From: Spirosoma oryzae
GTDB lineage: Bacteria; Bacteroidota; Bacteroidia; Cytophagales; Spirosomataceae
Length of the DNA: 64,000 bases
Assembly: GCF_003002825.1 (NCBI RefSeq)
Contig: NZ_PVTE01000026.1
Location: forward strand, 20,526-84,525
Direction: 5' to 3'
Below are positions 34,399-43,694 of the stretch, one piece after another. The position numbers and the translations under genes were made by a program. The notes beneath the pieces were generated by a model. That model was not told where the DNA came from and searched no databases. It saw only the letters and a program-made list of their open reading frames with translations. Positions within the stretch are counted from its first letter, which is position 1. Every line of letters starts with the position of its first letter.

Positions 34399-34424
34399 GT
34401 GTATGGTGGTTGTAATCGTCTGAC

Positions 34425-35063
34425 TTATAGGGAACTGAGGTTGTGTAGGAATCGTCGGATGGCGCGCTCGTACAGCGATGTCGTATCCTTGAACAGGGCG
34501 GCCATAGCCGGGTCGTTGAGTGCTTTCAAATGCCGTTCGGCTTCATCGGGTTTTACGTTGGTAATCAGGTTGATATAGCCCGTTATCAGACAGAACCAGT
34601 TGAAAATGGCTTCCGGGACTAGTTGCTCCCGTACACCCAGCTCGCTAAACAGACTGTTCATCCGGCAGCGGGCTTCGTGCATTTCGTCGCGCATCTGCTC
34701 GCGCTGCTGGGCCATCCGCTCGGGGTTGTGCATCAACCGGAATACCTCCGGCTGACTGGTGGCGAAGTTCCACTGCACCATTGAGAGCTGCACCAGCTTT
34801 TCGTTGGCGTCCATAGGCTGGGCCAATACGCTGTCGAAGGCGGCCTTGATCTCTTCGTGGCCCTGCCGGACAATGCTGTGCAGGACGTCTTCTTTGTTTT
34901 CAAAATGCTCGTATACAATAGGTGCCGTATACTCAATGGCATCGGCAATGCTGCGTATCGTCACGGCATTCCAGTCTTTGTCCCGCGCGATCAGCCGGGC
35001 TGCGTCCAGAATGCGCTGGCGCGTTTCGGCTTTCTGACGGACTCTACGTTCGGTTGTACTCAT
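34425..35063 (-). CDS. TetR-family transcription repressor of the efflux operon
   Basis: A 212-residue regulator with an N-terminal TetR helix-turn-helix (about 12-58; RILDAARLIARDKDWNAVTI, IADAIEYTAPIVYEHFENKE). A helical ligand-binding domain follows, with a TetR_C-like tail. It is the first gene of the operon TetR - TolC - adaptor - permease, so it most likely represses its own operon until an efflux substrate binds. The -7 box 28 bases upstream would lie in or near its operator. No palindrome was evident by eye. Confidence 0.93.
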   Translation of the reverse strand: MSTTERRVRQKAETRQRILDAARLIARDKDWNAVTIRSIADAIEYTAPIVYEHFENKEDVLHSIVRQGHEEIKAAFDSVLAQPMDANEKLVQLSMVQWNFATSQPEVFRLMHNPERMAQQREQMRDEMHEARCRMNSLFSELGVREQLVPEAIFNWFCLITGYINLITNVKPDEAERHLKALNDPAMAALFKDTTSLYERAIRRFLHNLSSL

Positions 35064-35090
35064 TCATCTAACCTGTTTCAAAAAACCTAA

Positions 35091-35098
35091 CAAAGATA
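35091..35098 (-). promoter_or_regulatory. -7 box of the TetR-TolC-adaptor-RND operon
   Basis: The minus strand reads TATCTTTG, a full TAnnTTTG match, 28 bases before the TetR start. No clear -33 box at 19-21 bases. Confidence 0.55.
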
Positions 35099-35164
35099 GA
35101 TTTTATAAGTTTCGTCTAATTCGCAAATTTTTTCTTTGTGATGAACGGTATCTTTAAATGACGA

Positions 35165-35198
35165 AAGGCCAACCCTACAGCATAGTCGGGTTGGCCTT
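35165..35198. terminator. Hairpin between the metalloprotease and efflux genes
   Basis: AAGGCCAACCC pairs perfectly with GGGTTGGCCTT over a 12-base loop. It is the likely terminator of the leftward metalloprotease gene, 44 bases beyond its stop, though the T-run is weak. Confidence 0.6.
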
Positions 35199-35241
35199 CG
35201 ATATATTTTACTGAAAAATTAATTCGTTAAAAAATGCAATT

Positions 35242-37710
35242 TTAGTGAACGTCGCAGGATGGATCGAGCCACGCCTGACCGGGGTCGATCGGCGCGCCAT
35301 CGGGCGGACTCATAGTCGCTGGCGTGGAAATCTGATCGGGGTCATCGAAGTAGCGACCGATCGCCCAGCGTAAGTAAGCCGACTGGCTACTCTTGGGCGC
35401 AGTCGTAAGCCGTTGACTCATAGTTGTCAATGCATTGTGGACGACAGCTTTGACACTGCCATCGGTTTCCTTATTGCTCGCCAGCCGGATAAGTGCATCG
35501 ACGTACAACCGCTCGTTCTGCTGATTGATGGCCTGTAGGTAGGTAGCACCGGTTGTGGTCGTGGCCACCTGCTTACTGAGCGCGTTCAGCATGTCGTCGA
35601 GCCCCATCAGGCTTGGGTCGAGGGCATGCTGACGCACCAGTCGGGCGCAACGCTCTGGATTCAGCAGCATTCGGTAGGTCATACCCGCAGCGGCTTCGGC
35701 GGGGGCCATCGCGTCGAAAGCCAGCCCCGTGTGGCGTTTGAATACTTCACGCTGATTGGGGGAATAACGGAAGGGGCGGGGTGGCAGCAGCTTCAGTACG
35801 GCATCGGGAACGGCTAGCGCCGAGGGGGCCAGGGTGGTTAGCAGCGCGTCCAGTGCCCGCTTCTGTTCTGTCGCCGGTACGGTTGCTACGATGGGCTGAC
35901 CGTCGCCCCGCAGCGCGTTGGTGTACGTCTGTCCGGCAATGACTTTAGCCGCTGACTCGACCTGATACCGGTGAAACATATAGACGGGGACAAGCACTTC
36001 TTCCAGCGTTGCCATGGGTGTACCAACTGGAATTTTCGTTTCGTTGAAATTGCGCAGGGCCAGCGCCCGAACGTCCATCACCCGTTTTAACTCATCAACG
36101 GCGTTGGCACCGTTGTCCCACAGGTGCGTTGCCGGGTGGACCGAACCCTCAGGCCGTGCATCCTGATCGGTCAGGAATGTCAGCCCCGCCTTGTGCATAT
36201 CGGTGACCAGTTTATTGAGCTGCTGCTTTTCGCTAGTACCCTTGGGAAACTGTTCGTAGCCGTAGCGGATGCTCCATTTGTCGTAAGCGCCGATACCCGT
36301 TGCATAAGCGTCCGACAGGTCGATGGCGTTGCCTTTGATTGTTGCCAGCATGGTCGGATAGTCCATGACCGACGCTCTGTTTTGCGTACTGGCAATGTAG
36401 TTGTGCGGCAGGCCGAGCGTATGCCCCACTTCGTGAGCCGCCAGTTGCCGGAGTCGGGCCAGCGACATCGTCATCATCGGGTCGTTAGCCATTTTTTGCG
36501 TCGTGTCAGCGCCAAAGCTGCCGGTCAGGGCCTGGGCAATCAGATAATCCTGCCGGACCCGTAGCGACCCCAGGGTTACTTTCCCCTTGATGATCTCGCC
36601 CGTGCGCGGGTCGACAATGCTGGCTCCGTAGCTCCAGCCGCGTGTCGACCGATGAACCCACTGTACCAGGTTGTAGCGCACGTCCATTGGGTCAGCGTCG
36701 GGCGGGAGCAGTTTCACCTGAAACGCGTTTTTGTAGCCAGCCGCTTCAAACGCTTGATTCCACCAGGCGGTACCTTCCATCAACGCCGAGCGGATGGGTT
36801 CGGGCGTACCGGGGTCGAGGTAGTAAACGATGGGTTTGACGGCTTCGCTGACGGCCGCGTTCGGGTCTTTCTTTTCCAGCCGGTGCCGCGAAATATACCG
36901 CTTCATGATCGGCTGACTGACGGGCGACGCGTAATCGAAAAACTCGATACCGCCGTAGCCGATGCGCGGATCGAACAGCCGGGGCTTGTAGTTACTGTCG
37001 GGCAGCTGCACAAACGAATGGTGCTGATGCATGGTCACGGCGGCAGGCGTCGGTACGACCTCGCGCAGGTACGGCCCGGCCTGATCGCCGGTCAGGGTGA
37101 TGATGGTCTCAAACTCAGTATTCTGCGGAAACGACTTCGACATCGGCAGGTACATGGCCGAGCGGGTGGCGTCGAAGCGGTAGTTGCCTTGCCGGGTCCG
37201 GGCAATGTCCTGCGCGGCTCCGACGGCATCCTGAAGCAGAAACGGCGTTATATCGACCAGTACGTTCCCGTTTTCTTCGGCTGCAATCTCGAAACCTGCG
37301 TGTACCGACTGGGCAAACGACTGCTCGACGGCCCGGCGTTCGAGTGGATCGTTGCTCAGGGCGCGGTAAGCGTAGTTGGGCTCGATCATCAGCACCTTAT
37401 TGCCACTGCGCTGAAATTTTACGATGTGTTCCTGACCCAGCCTACCCCGATCGAGACCGATGTCATTGGAGCCAACCCCCTGGGCCAGGGTAGGGTAGTA
37501 GAGCAACTCGGTGTCGAACTTGTCGATTTCGAGCCAGACTTTGCCTTTCTTGGCATCCCAGTAATAGGTCAGAAAACCGGGGTTACGCTCCATACCTTTG
37601 GTAAAGGCGTCGATTGTCGTCGTGGACGCTGGCGCTGGCGTGGGGGCCTGCGCGAAGAGGGTCGACCCTGTCAGTAACGAACAGGTCAGCAATAAATAGA
37701 AACGGCGCAT
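35242..37710 (-). CDS. Secreted zinc-dependent metalloprotease (metzincin type)
   Basis: A protein of about 822 residues with a signal peptide (MRRFYLLLTCSLLTGSTLFA). A large N-terminal domain of the DUF5117 kind is followed by the peptidase domain, which carries the full metzincin motif HEVGHTLGLPH with three His ligands and the catalytic Glu. A long helical C-terminal domain (DUF4953-like) follows. Such proteins are common exported peptidases of Bacteroidota. The ATG at 37710 starts the signal peptide; an upstream ATG at 37740 would weaken it. No operon partner. Confidence 0.9.
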   Translation of the reverse strand: MRRFYLLLTCSLLTGSTLFAQAPTPAPASTTTIDAFTKGMERNPGFLTYYWDAKKGKVWLEIDKFDTELLYYPTLAQGVGSNDIGLDRGRLGQEHIVKFQRSGNKVLMIEPNYAYRALSNDPLERRAVEQSFAQSVHAGFEIAAEENGNVLVDITPFLLQDAVGAAQDIARTRQGNYRFDATRSAMYLPMSKSFPQNTEFETIITLTGDQAGPYLREVVPTPAAVTMHQHHSFVQLPDSNYKPRLFDPRIGYGGIEFFDYASPVSQPIMKRYISRHRLEKKDPNAAVSEAVKPIVYYLDPGTPEPIRSALMEGTAWWNQAFEAAGYKNAFQVKLLPPDADPMDVRYNLVQWVHRSTRGWSYGASIVDPRTGEIIKGKVTLGSLRVRQDYLIAQALTGSFGADTTQKMANDPMMTMSLARLRQLAAHEVGHTLGLPHNYIASTQNRASVMDYPTMLATIKGNAIDLSDAYATGIGAYDKWSIRYGYEQFPKGTSEKQQLNKLVTDMHKAGLTFLTDQDARPEGSVHPATHLWDNGANAVDELKRVMDVRALALRNFNETKIPVGTPMATLEEVLVPVYMFHRYQVESAAKVIAGQTYTNALRGDGQPIVATVPATEQKRALDALLTTLAPSALAVPDAVLKLLPPRPFRYSPNQREVFKRHTGLAFDAMAPAEAAAGMTYRMLLNPERCARLVRQHALDPSLMGLDDMLNALSKQVATTTTGATYLQAINQQNERLYVDALIRLASNKETDGSVKAVVHNALTTMSQRLTTAPKSSQSAYLRWAIGRYFDDPDQISTPATMSPPDGAPIDPGQAWLDPSCDVH

Positions 37711-37896
37711 TCCAGGTTGGTCGGTTGTATGAACTCCCAAGATAAGCTGAAAATGCCGGTGTTGCCCATCAATTGTTTTGTGATAGAGCTGAAATCGATA
37801 AAAACTGTTGGTTTTTGAGTGAAAACGCGAACAGAGAAAGGTAACTGGCTATTAAGGCAACCAGGCCGATCGGCACCGTACCCCTGTCCGAAAATA

Positions 37897-37926
37897 GCGA
37901 GCGCCAGGATTACTCCCGGCGCTCGT
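37897..37926 (-). terminator. Terminator of the DPP-IV-like gene
   Basis: CGAGCGCC pairs with GGCGCTCG over a 12-base loop, and the minus strand continues CTATTTT. It lies six bases past the stop. The 180 bases to its left, up to the metalloprotease start, hold nothing I can name. Confidence 0.7.
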
Positions 37927-37931
37927 TGTCC

Positions 37932-40163
37932 TTAGTTGGCTGGCTCGCCTTTTAAATGCTCAGCCAGATAATCGGTGTATTGCTGGTGGAGCAACACGTA
38001 GCTAGTGGCACTGTACGAGACGCGGTGTGTACCCGGCGGATAAATGCGCAGGTCGGCATCTTTGCCCGCATCTTCCAGCGCCTTCATCAACTGGAAAGTA
38101 TTGCGGACGTGGACGTTTTCATCCATGGTCGAGTGCGCGACGAACAGCTTACCGGCCAGGTTTTTCGCGTAGGTCGTTACGGCGCTGGCTTTGTATTTCT
38201 CTTCGTTCTCAGGCAGTAGGCCCATGTACCGCTCGGTGTAAATGCTGTCGTACAACCGCCAGTCGGTAACGGGCGCACCGACAAGCGACACGCGGAATAC
38301 GCCGGGGTGGGTCAGCATGGTGTAACTGCTCATGTAACCACCATACGAGTGGCCCCGAATGGCGATGCGCTTCCCGTCGACCCAGGGTTGTTTAGCCAGA
38401 TAAACCGCCGTTTCGGAAAAGTCCAGACTCTCGTACTTACCCAGTTGCTCATACACGATCTTCTCGAAATCGCGGCCGTAGCCACCCGATCCCCGGTTGT
38501 TTACGCCGACAATAACGTAGCCCTGTTGTGCCAGCCACTGGTGCCAGCCCTGCGTGTTGAATTCGTTGTACACCGACTGCGCACCCGGCCCGCCGTAGAT
38601 ATCGAGCATAACGGGGTACTTCTTCGTCGGGTCGAAATCGATGGGGCGGATGATCGAGATGTCGATTTTCTGTCCGTCGCTGGTGGTAAAGCTGGTGAGT
38701 TCTTTGGGCGCGTAGGTATGACCGGCAATGTACTGTTTTACCGACTCGTTAGTCTCCAGCGTCTTGATCAGCTTCCCTGATACGTCGCGGAGTTCGACTT
38801 GCGTAGGCGTCTGTACGTTTGAATACTGGTCAATGAAATACTGGCCGTTGGGCGAAAAGTCGACCGTGTGCTTACCCGGTACGGTCGTCAGCCGCCGTTT
38901 GTTTTTGCCGTCGGTATCGATCGAAAACAGTTGCCGTTCGGTGGGCGCGGCTTCGGTCGAGGTAAAATATACCTTACGTGTTTTCGGGTCGATATGATGT
39001 ACGTAGGTCACTTCCCATTTGCCACTCGTAACGGGGTTAAGCAGCTTGCCCGAATAATCGTAGCGGTACAGATGCGCGAAGCCGTCGCGGTCCGATACCC
39101 AGTAATATTCCTGCACGCCCGCCGGGAAATAAAGCAGGTGGTTGATGTTGGCGAAAAAATCGAAGACGTCGATCCATTTGGTCGCCGTTTCTTCCATAAT
39201 CTGTTTCGCAGCTCCCGTGCGTCCGTTGGTCATGAACAGGCGCATATGATTCTGCTTCCGGTTGAGGTGAACGAGTGCCAGCTGCCCTTCCTGCGAGGTC
39301 CAGTAGATGCGGGGAATGTAGCCGTCGCCGAGGTCAACGTTCATCCACTCCTTGTGCTGATTTGCCAGCTCGATCACGCCGATGCGAACGGTTGGATTTT
39401 TGTCGCCGACGCGGGGGTAGGGGAGCGAATCGTAGGTCTCGTCGAAACCGGCGTAATCGGTCAGGCGGTAGATGGGCACCTGCCGTTCATCCGACTGCCA
39501 GAAGGCAATGAACTTGCTGTCAGGCGACCAGTACCAGGCTTGGGCCAGCCCAAATTCTTCCTCGTACGCCCAGCCGAACCGACCATTATAGAAAGCCGGT
39601 TTCGCGTCGTTGGTCAGGCGGGTTTCCTGCTGCGTTGCGAAGTCGAACACGAACAGGTCGCCACCGCGCTCGTAGCCTACCTTACGGCCGTCGGGGGCCA
39701 GTTCGGCCGTCTGTGCATCTTTGGCGACCAGTTTCAGGCTTTTGTCTGCCACCGAATATACGTAGTAATCGGAGATACCCGACCGGCGGTATACGGGCCG
39801 GAAGTTGGCCTGAAACAGGATGTTCTTTGAGTCTTTCGACCACTGAAATTCGTCGTAGGTAAACGGCTTGCTGGTACCGGGGAACCGCAGCTGACTACCG
39901 TCGAAAATCAGGCTTTCTTTCTGGTCTTTGGGCGACAGTGATTTAATGGTGTTCTGGTCGGCGATGTACGAGAAGCGGTTGCCGCCGTCGATCCAGTTGA
40001 CGTTACGCGGTCCCGACGAACCGCTCAGCTGACCACTGGCAAACAGGGCCTGTTGCAGACTGGTATACCGTTGTTTGCCCGACGTCGTTGTCTGGGCTGT
40101 CACGACCTGAACGGTCAGGGCCAACGCACTCAGCAGCCAACCGACTGAAATACGATAGTTCAT
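37932..40163 (-). CDS. Dipeptidyl-peptidase IV-like S9 family serine protease
   Basis: A protein of about 743 residues, secreted (signal near MNYRISVGWLLSALALTVQV, cleaved after VTAQ). An eight-bladed beta-propeller of the DPP-IV type occupies about 60-480, and the alpha/beta-hydrolase domain follows. The catalytic Ser is in RGHSYGGYM, the Asp in AHSTMDENVH, and the His in YPPGTHRVS. It removes N-terminal dipeptides in the periplasm, which fits growth on peptides. The ATG at 40163 is chosen for the signal peptide; the longer reading frame to 40250 runs into a repeat element. Confidence 0.95.
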   Translation of the reverse strand: MNYRISVGWLLSALALTVQVVTAQTTTSGKQRYTSLQQALFASGQLSGSSGPRNVNWIDGGNRFSYIADQNTIKSLSPKDQKESLIFDGSQLRFPGTSKPFTYDEFQWSKDSKNILFQANFRPVYRRSGISDYYVYSVADKSLKLVAKDAQTAELAPDGRKVGYERGGDLFVFDFATQQETRLTNDAKPAFYNGRFGWAYEEEFGLAQAWYWSPDSKFIAFWQSDERQVPIYRLTDYAGFDETYDSLPYPRVGDKNPTVRIGVIELANQHKEWMNVDLGDGYIPRIYWTSQEGQLALVHLNRKQNHMRLFMTNGRTGAAKQIMEETATKWIDVFDFFANINHLLYFPAGVQEYYWVSDRDGFAHLYRYDYSGKLLNPVTSGKWEVTYVHHIDPKTRKVYFTSTEAAPTERQLFSIDTDGKNKRRLTTVPGKHTVDFSPNGQYFIDQYSNVQTPTQVELRDVSGKLIKTLETNESVKQYIAGHTYAPKELTSFTTSDGQKIDISIIRPIDFDPTKKYPVMLDIYGGPGAQSVYNEFNTQGWHQWLAQQGYVIVGVNNRGSGGYGRDFEKIVYEQLGKYESLDFSETAVYLAKQPWVDGKRIAIRGHSYGGYMSSYTMLTHPGVFRVSLVGAPVTDWRLYDSIYTERYMGLLPENEEKYKASAVTTYAKNLAGKLFVAHSTMDENVHVRNTFQLMKALEDAGKDADLRIYPPGTHRVSYSATSYVLLHQQYTDYLAEHLKGEPAN

Positions 40164-40208
40164 GTGATGATTCGAATGAATTGAATCATCAAAGCTACGA
40201 AAACCAAT

Positions 40209-40332
40209 GTAGAGACCGCACCGGCGGACCGGCGACCCTTCGCGTCTCACCGCCGGATGGCTACCGCCGGCAGGTGTTGCTGACGCGTGCTGAGACGCGA
40301 AGGCCGGGTCGCCGGTGCGATCGCGTCTCTAC
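40209..40332. repeat. GTAGAGAC...GTCTCTAC palindromic element, copy A (124 bp)
   Basis: Ends in the perfect inverted 8-mers GTAGAGAC and GTCTCTAC. Its interior is itself complementary (for example TCGCGTCTCA with TGAGACGCGA). It matches the copy at 52220-52331 over most of its length in the same orientation. It lies between the divergent DPP-IV and SusC genes. Confidence 0.88.
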
Positions 40333-40442
40333 AGAAAAACCAAACATACGTGCCTTAATCGTTTATTAATCCGTATTTTTTCTAGCTATATTTCGCGTTC
40401 ATATAAGCATAATTCTGTTTTTATACTCTTAAACGTGCGTCT

Positions 40443-43400
40443 ATGAACAACCGTTACACACGCGTTAGTCCGCGTTGCTGCCTGTGTTGGCTGCTCGGAC
40501 TGATCCTTTTCTTCCACACCACTACGTATGGACAAGGTACCCGGTACACCTTTACCGGCCGGACCACTGACGCTACCGGGCAACCTTTGCCGGGCGTGAC
40601 AGTTCAGCTAACCGGTACCGCTGCCGGCCTGAACGGTACCGCGTCGAATGCCGATGGTAATTACAGTTTCAGCGCCACCGTTACACCCGGTACGTACACG
40701 CTGACGTTCACCGCCATAGGCTATGGTGTGGTCAATCAGTCGGTTACGCTGGGTCGCGACGAAACCATCGCCACCAACGCGCAACTAAAAGAAGACGTGG
40801 CCAACCTGGATGAGGTCGTTGTGACGGGGTCGACAATTACCACGACCCGGCGCGAACTGGGGAATGCCATCAGTACTATTCGTGGTGCTGACCTGACACA
40901 GTCGGGTTCGCCCAACCTGATTAATTCGTTACAGGGCAAAGTGCCGGGGGCGCAGATTACGCAGAACTCCGGCGACCCGGCCGGTGGGATCAGCATTCGG
41001 CTCCGGGGTATAAAATCGCTGGCTGGCTCGTCAGACCCGCTGTACGTGATCGACGGGGTGATCGTCAGCAACCAGAGTACGAACGTGTCCCAACTGGCAT
41101 CGGCCAATGACATCGGCTCGGCCAATGCGGGGCAGAATCGGCTGTCGGATCTGAACCCGAATGACATTGCCAGTATCAACGTCGTCAACGGGGCGGCTGC
41201 CGCAGCGCAGTACGGGTCGCGGGCGGCTAACGGCGTGGTGCTGATTACGACCAAGCGTGGCACGTCGGGAGCCCCCCGCGTCACGGTATCGACTTCGGTC
41301 AACGTCAACGAATTGCGTAGGGGCGTTCCCATCAATACGTACGGTAAGCAGTTTGGTTTCGCGGCTCTTCGTTTGAATCCTATTGCTGCGCTAGATGACA
41401 AGCAATACAATAACATGATTAATAAGGAGCCTGGAGCTTATGTACCACAGGCTGGCGAAACATTTGCCCGAATCGTTCGTGATGGAGCGGGAGCATATGT
41501 TAGGACCAACCTGGTCGATGTAACGCGGTACAACTATTTCGACCAGATTTTCCGGACAGGCTACGGTACAGACAATGCCGTGTCGGTATCGGGTGGTCGC
41601 GACAATACGCAATACTATGTGTCGGCGGGGTACCTCAAAAATCAGGGGATCATCAAGGGCACTGATTTTACCCGCTACAATCTCCGCGCCCGCGTCGATC
41701 AGCGGCTGACCAACTGGGCCAAACTCTCGGCTGGGCTAAGCTACATCAACAGCTTTTCCAACGAGAAAGCCAACGGTAACGTGTTTTACAGCCCGATCAA
41801 CGCGGTCAACATCACCAACAACATCTATGACATTACGCAGCGCGACGCGGGCGGGAACCTGCTTGCCGTCGAGCCGACCCGCGTGAATCCGCTGTCGACC
41901 ATCGAGGATATGAAGTTCACGCAGTCGGTAAACCGGACGATCAGCGACGTACAGCTAAACCTGACACCGATCAAGGGATTGAGCATCGACTACATTCTGG
42001 GCGTCGATACCTACGCGCAGATTGGTCAGAACTACATCCGGCCGTACCCCTATCAGGCGCAGGCGGGTTTGCCCGACGCCCGGTATCCGGACGGTTTTGC
42101 CGCGACGGCCAACAATTCGGTACTGCTGCTCAACTCCGACCTGAACGCCAGCTACGAACGGCAACTGACAACGGACATTAAACTGAACGTGATTGCCGGG
42201 TTCAATTACCAGTACAGCCGGCAGGACTACACCATTTCCAGCGGACGTGGGCTGGCCCCGTTTATCGAGACTGTCAACGGTGCCACCAGTACAACAGTGC
42301 AGAGCAGCTACGCCCTCGATCGGTATAACCTGAGCGGCTACTTCGGGCAGGCTACCGTTGGCTACCGGAACCTCGCCTTTCTGACGGCCGCCGTCCGGCG
42401 CGACCGGTCATCAAAATTCTCGGCTTCCGAAACCAACCAGATTTATCCCAAACTGAGCGGCTCGTTCGTCTTGTCGGACCTGGGTTTCTGGAAAGATGCC
42501 GGACTGTCGTCGGCGATCAGTAGCGTGAAACTGCGTACGTCTTACGGTGAAGCCGGTAACCTGTCGGGTGTCGGGACGTACAGCCGGTTTTACCAATTTA
42601 CACCGGTGCCGTTCCTCGGGAAAAATACGGTTGTGCCGGGTACGACGCTGGCCAACGAGCGGGTGCGACCGGAGCGCATGACCGAACTGGAAGGCGGGGT
42701 CGATCTGGCATTCCTGAATAACCGGCTCAGTCTGGGTGTCACGCTGTATCATCAGAAAATCAACGATCTGGTCGTCAACCGGACGCTGGCCCCGTCGACG
42801 GGGGGAAGCAGTATTGTCAACAACGTCGGTACGATGGAAAACCGGGGCCTTGAACTGGTACTCGACGTGGTGCCGGTGAAAACGCGCGACATCAACTGGG
42901 ACTTTACGGTGATTTTTAACCGGAACCGAAATAAGGTTCTGTCGCTGGGAACGCCCGCCATCTCAATCGATAACGTGGCTGGCGCGCCGGTTTACCTGCT
43001 GGAAGGGCAACCGGCCGGTGTATTCTACGGAACCGGATACGCCTACAACGCCGATGGCTCACTGCTGCTGACCTCGTCGGGTTTCCCCCAATCGGAGCGG
43101 GCACTGTCGCAGCCGACGGGGTCGATTGATTACGTGCCGGCCCGCACGGCCGAAGGACAACCCGACACGCGATACAACCCGGCAAACATCATCATCGGCA
43201 ACCCGAATCCGAACTGGACGGGCTCGTTCAGCACGAACGTCTCGTACCGCAAACTGGGGCTGCATCTGTTGCTCGACGCAGTGCAGGGTGTCGACGTATT
43301 CAACGCCGACAAACGTACCCGGCAGGGGGTAGGGATCGGCGACTATGCAGAGAAAGAACTGCGCGGTGAGTTGCCCCGTGGGTACATTTTCGGCATCTAC

Positions 43401-43664
43401 AACACGCAGCAGTGGCGCATCGACGACGGGTCGTACACGAAGCTGCGCGAAGTATCGCTGAGCTACCAACTGCCTCCGCTGACGAAAGCCATCAGTAATC
43501 TGAGCGTGTCGCTGGTGGGCCGTAACCTTTATTCGTGGGATAAATACAGTGGCTTCGACCCTGAAACCAATGCGGGCGGCACGACCGACCTGCTACGGGC
43601 CGTCGACTTTGGTAACGTGCCCATTCCCCGTACCTATCAACTCCGCCTGTCGGCCACTTTCTAA
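40443..43664 (+). CDS. SusC/RagA-family TonB-linked outer-membrane transporter
   Basis: A TonB-dependent importer of oligosaccharides or similar ligands, 1073 residues. The N-terminal signal is long (to about 30, CCLCWLLGLILFFHTTTYGQ). A carboxypeptidase-regulatory-like domain follows (about 35-115; TDATGQPLPGVTVQLTGTA), then the plug (about 125-240; GNAISTIRGADLTQSGSPNL and SDPLYVIDGVIVS), and the 22-strand barrel, ending in RTYQLRLSATF with a terminal Phe. It lies 30 bases before the SusD-like gene. No anti-sigma or HTCS regulator is adjacent, so its control is not visible here. Confidence 0.97.
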   Translation: MNNRYTRVSPRCCLCWLLGLILFFHTTTYGQGTRYTFTGRTTDATGQPLPGVTVQLTGTAAGLNGTASNADGNYSFSATVTPGTYTLTFTAIGYGVVNQSVTLGRDETIATNAQLKEDVANLDEVVVTGSTITTTRRELGNAISTIRGADLTQSGSPNLINSLQGKVPGAQITQNSGDPAGGISIRLRGIKSLAGSSDPLYVIDGVIVSNQSTNVSQLASANDIGSANAGQNRLSDLNPNDIASINVVNGAAAAAQYGSRAANGVVLITTKRGTSGAPRVTVSTSVNVNELRRGVPINTYGKQFGFAALRLNPIAALDDKQYNNMINKEPGAYVPQAGETFARIVRDGAGAYVRTNLVDVTRYNYFDQIFRTGYGTDNAVSVSGGRDNTQYYVSAGYLKNQGIIKGTDFTRYNLRARVDQRLTNWAKLSAGLSYINSFSNEKANGNVFYSPINAVNITNNIYDITQRDAGGNLLAVEPTRVNPLSTIEDMKFTQSVNRTISDVQLNLTPIKGLSIDYILGVDTYAQIGQNYIRPYPYQAQAGLPDARYPDGFAATANNSVLLLNSDLNASYERQLTTDIKLNVIAGFNYQYSRQDYTISSGRGLAPFIETVNGATSTTVQSSYALDRYNLSGYFGQATVGYRNLAFLTAAVRRDRSSKFSASETNQIYPKLSGSFVLSDLGFWKDAGLSSAISSVKLRTSYGEAGNLSGVGTYSRFYQFTPVPFLGKNTVVPGTTLANERVRPERMTELEGGVDLAFLNNRLSLGVTLYHQKINDLVVNRTLAPSTGGSSIVNNVGTMENRGLELVLDVVPVKTRDINWDFTVIFNRNRNKVLSLGTPAISIDNVAGAPVYLLEGQPAGVFYGTGYAYNADGSLLLTSSGFPQSERALSQPTGSIDYVPARTAEGQPDTRYNPANIIIGNPNPNWTGSFSTNVSYRKLGLHLLLDAVQGVDVFNADKRTRQGVGIGDYAEKELRGELPRGYIFGIYNTQQWRIDDGSYTKLREVSLSYQLPPLTKAISNLSVSLVGRNLYSWDKYSGFDPETNAGGTTDLLRAVDFGNVPIPRTYQLRLSATF

Positions 43665-43694
43665 ATCACGGACCTGACAACAGCTAGCAAACAG

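Noticed and set aside
36652..39830. Long antisense ORFs (341 and 320 residues) under the metalloprotease and the DPP-IV gene
   Set aside because: They mirror the real genes on the opposite strand in a GC-rich coding region, have no known domains and lack start signals.
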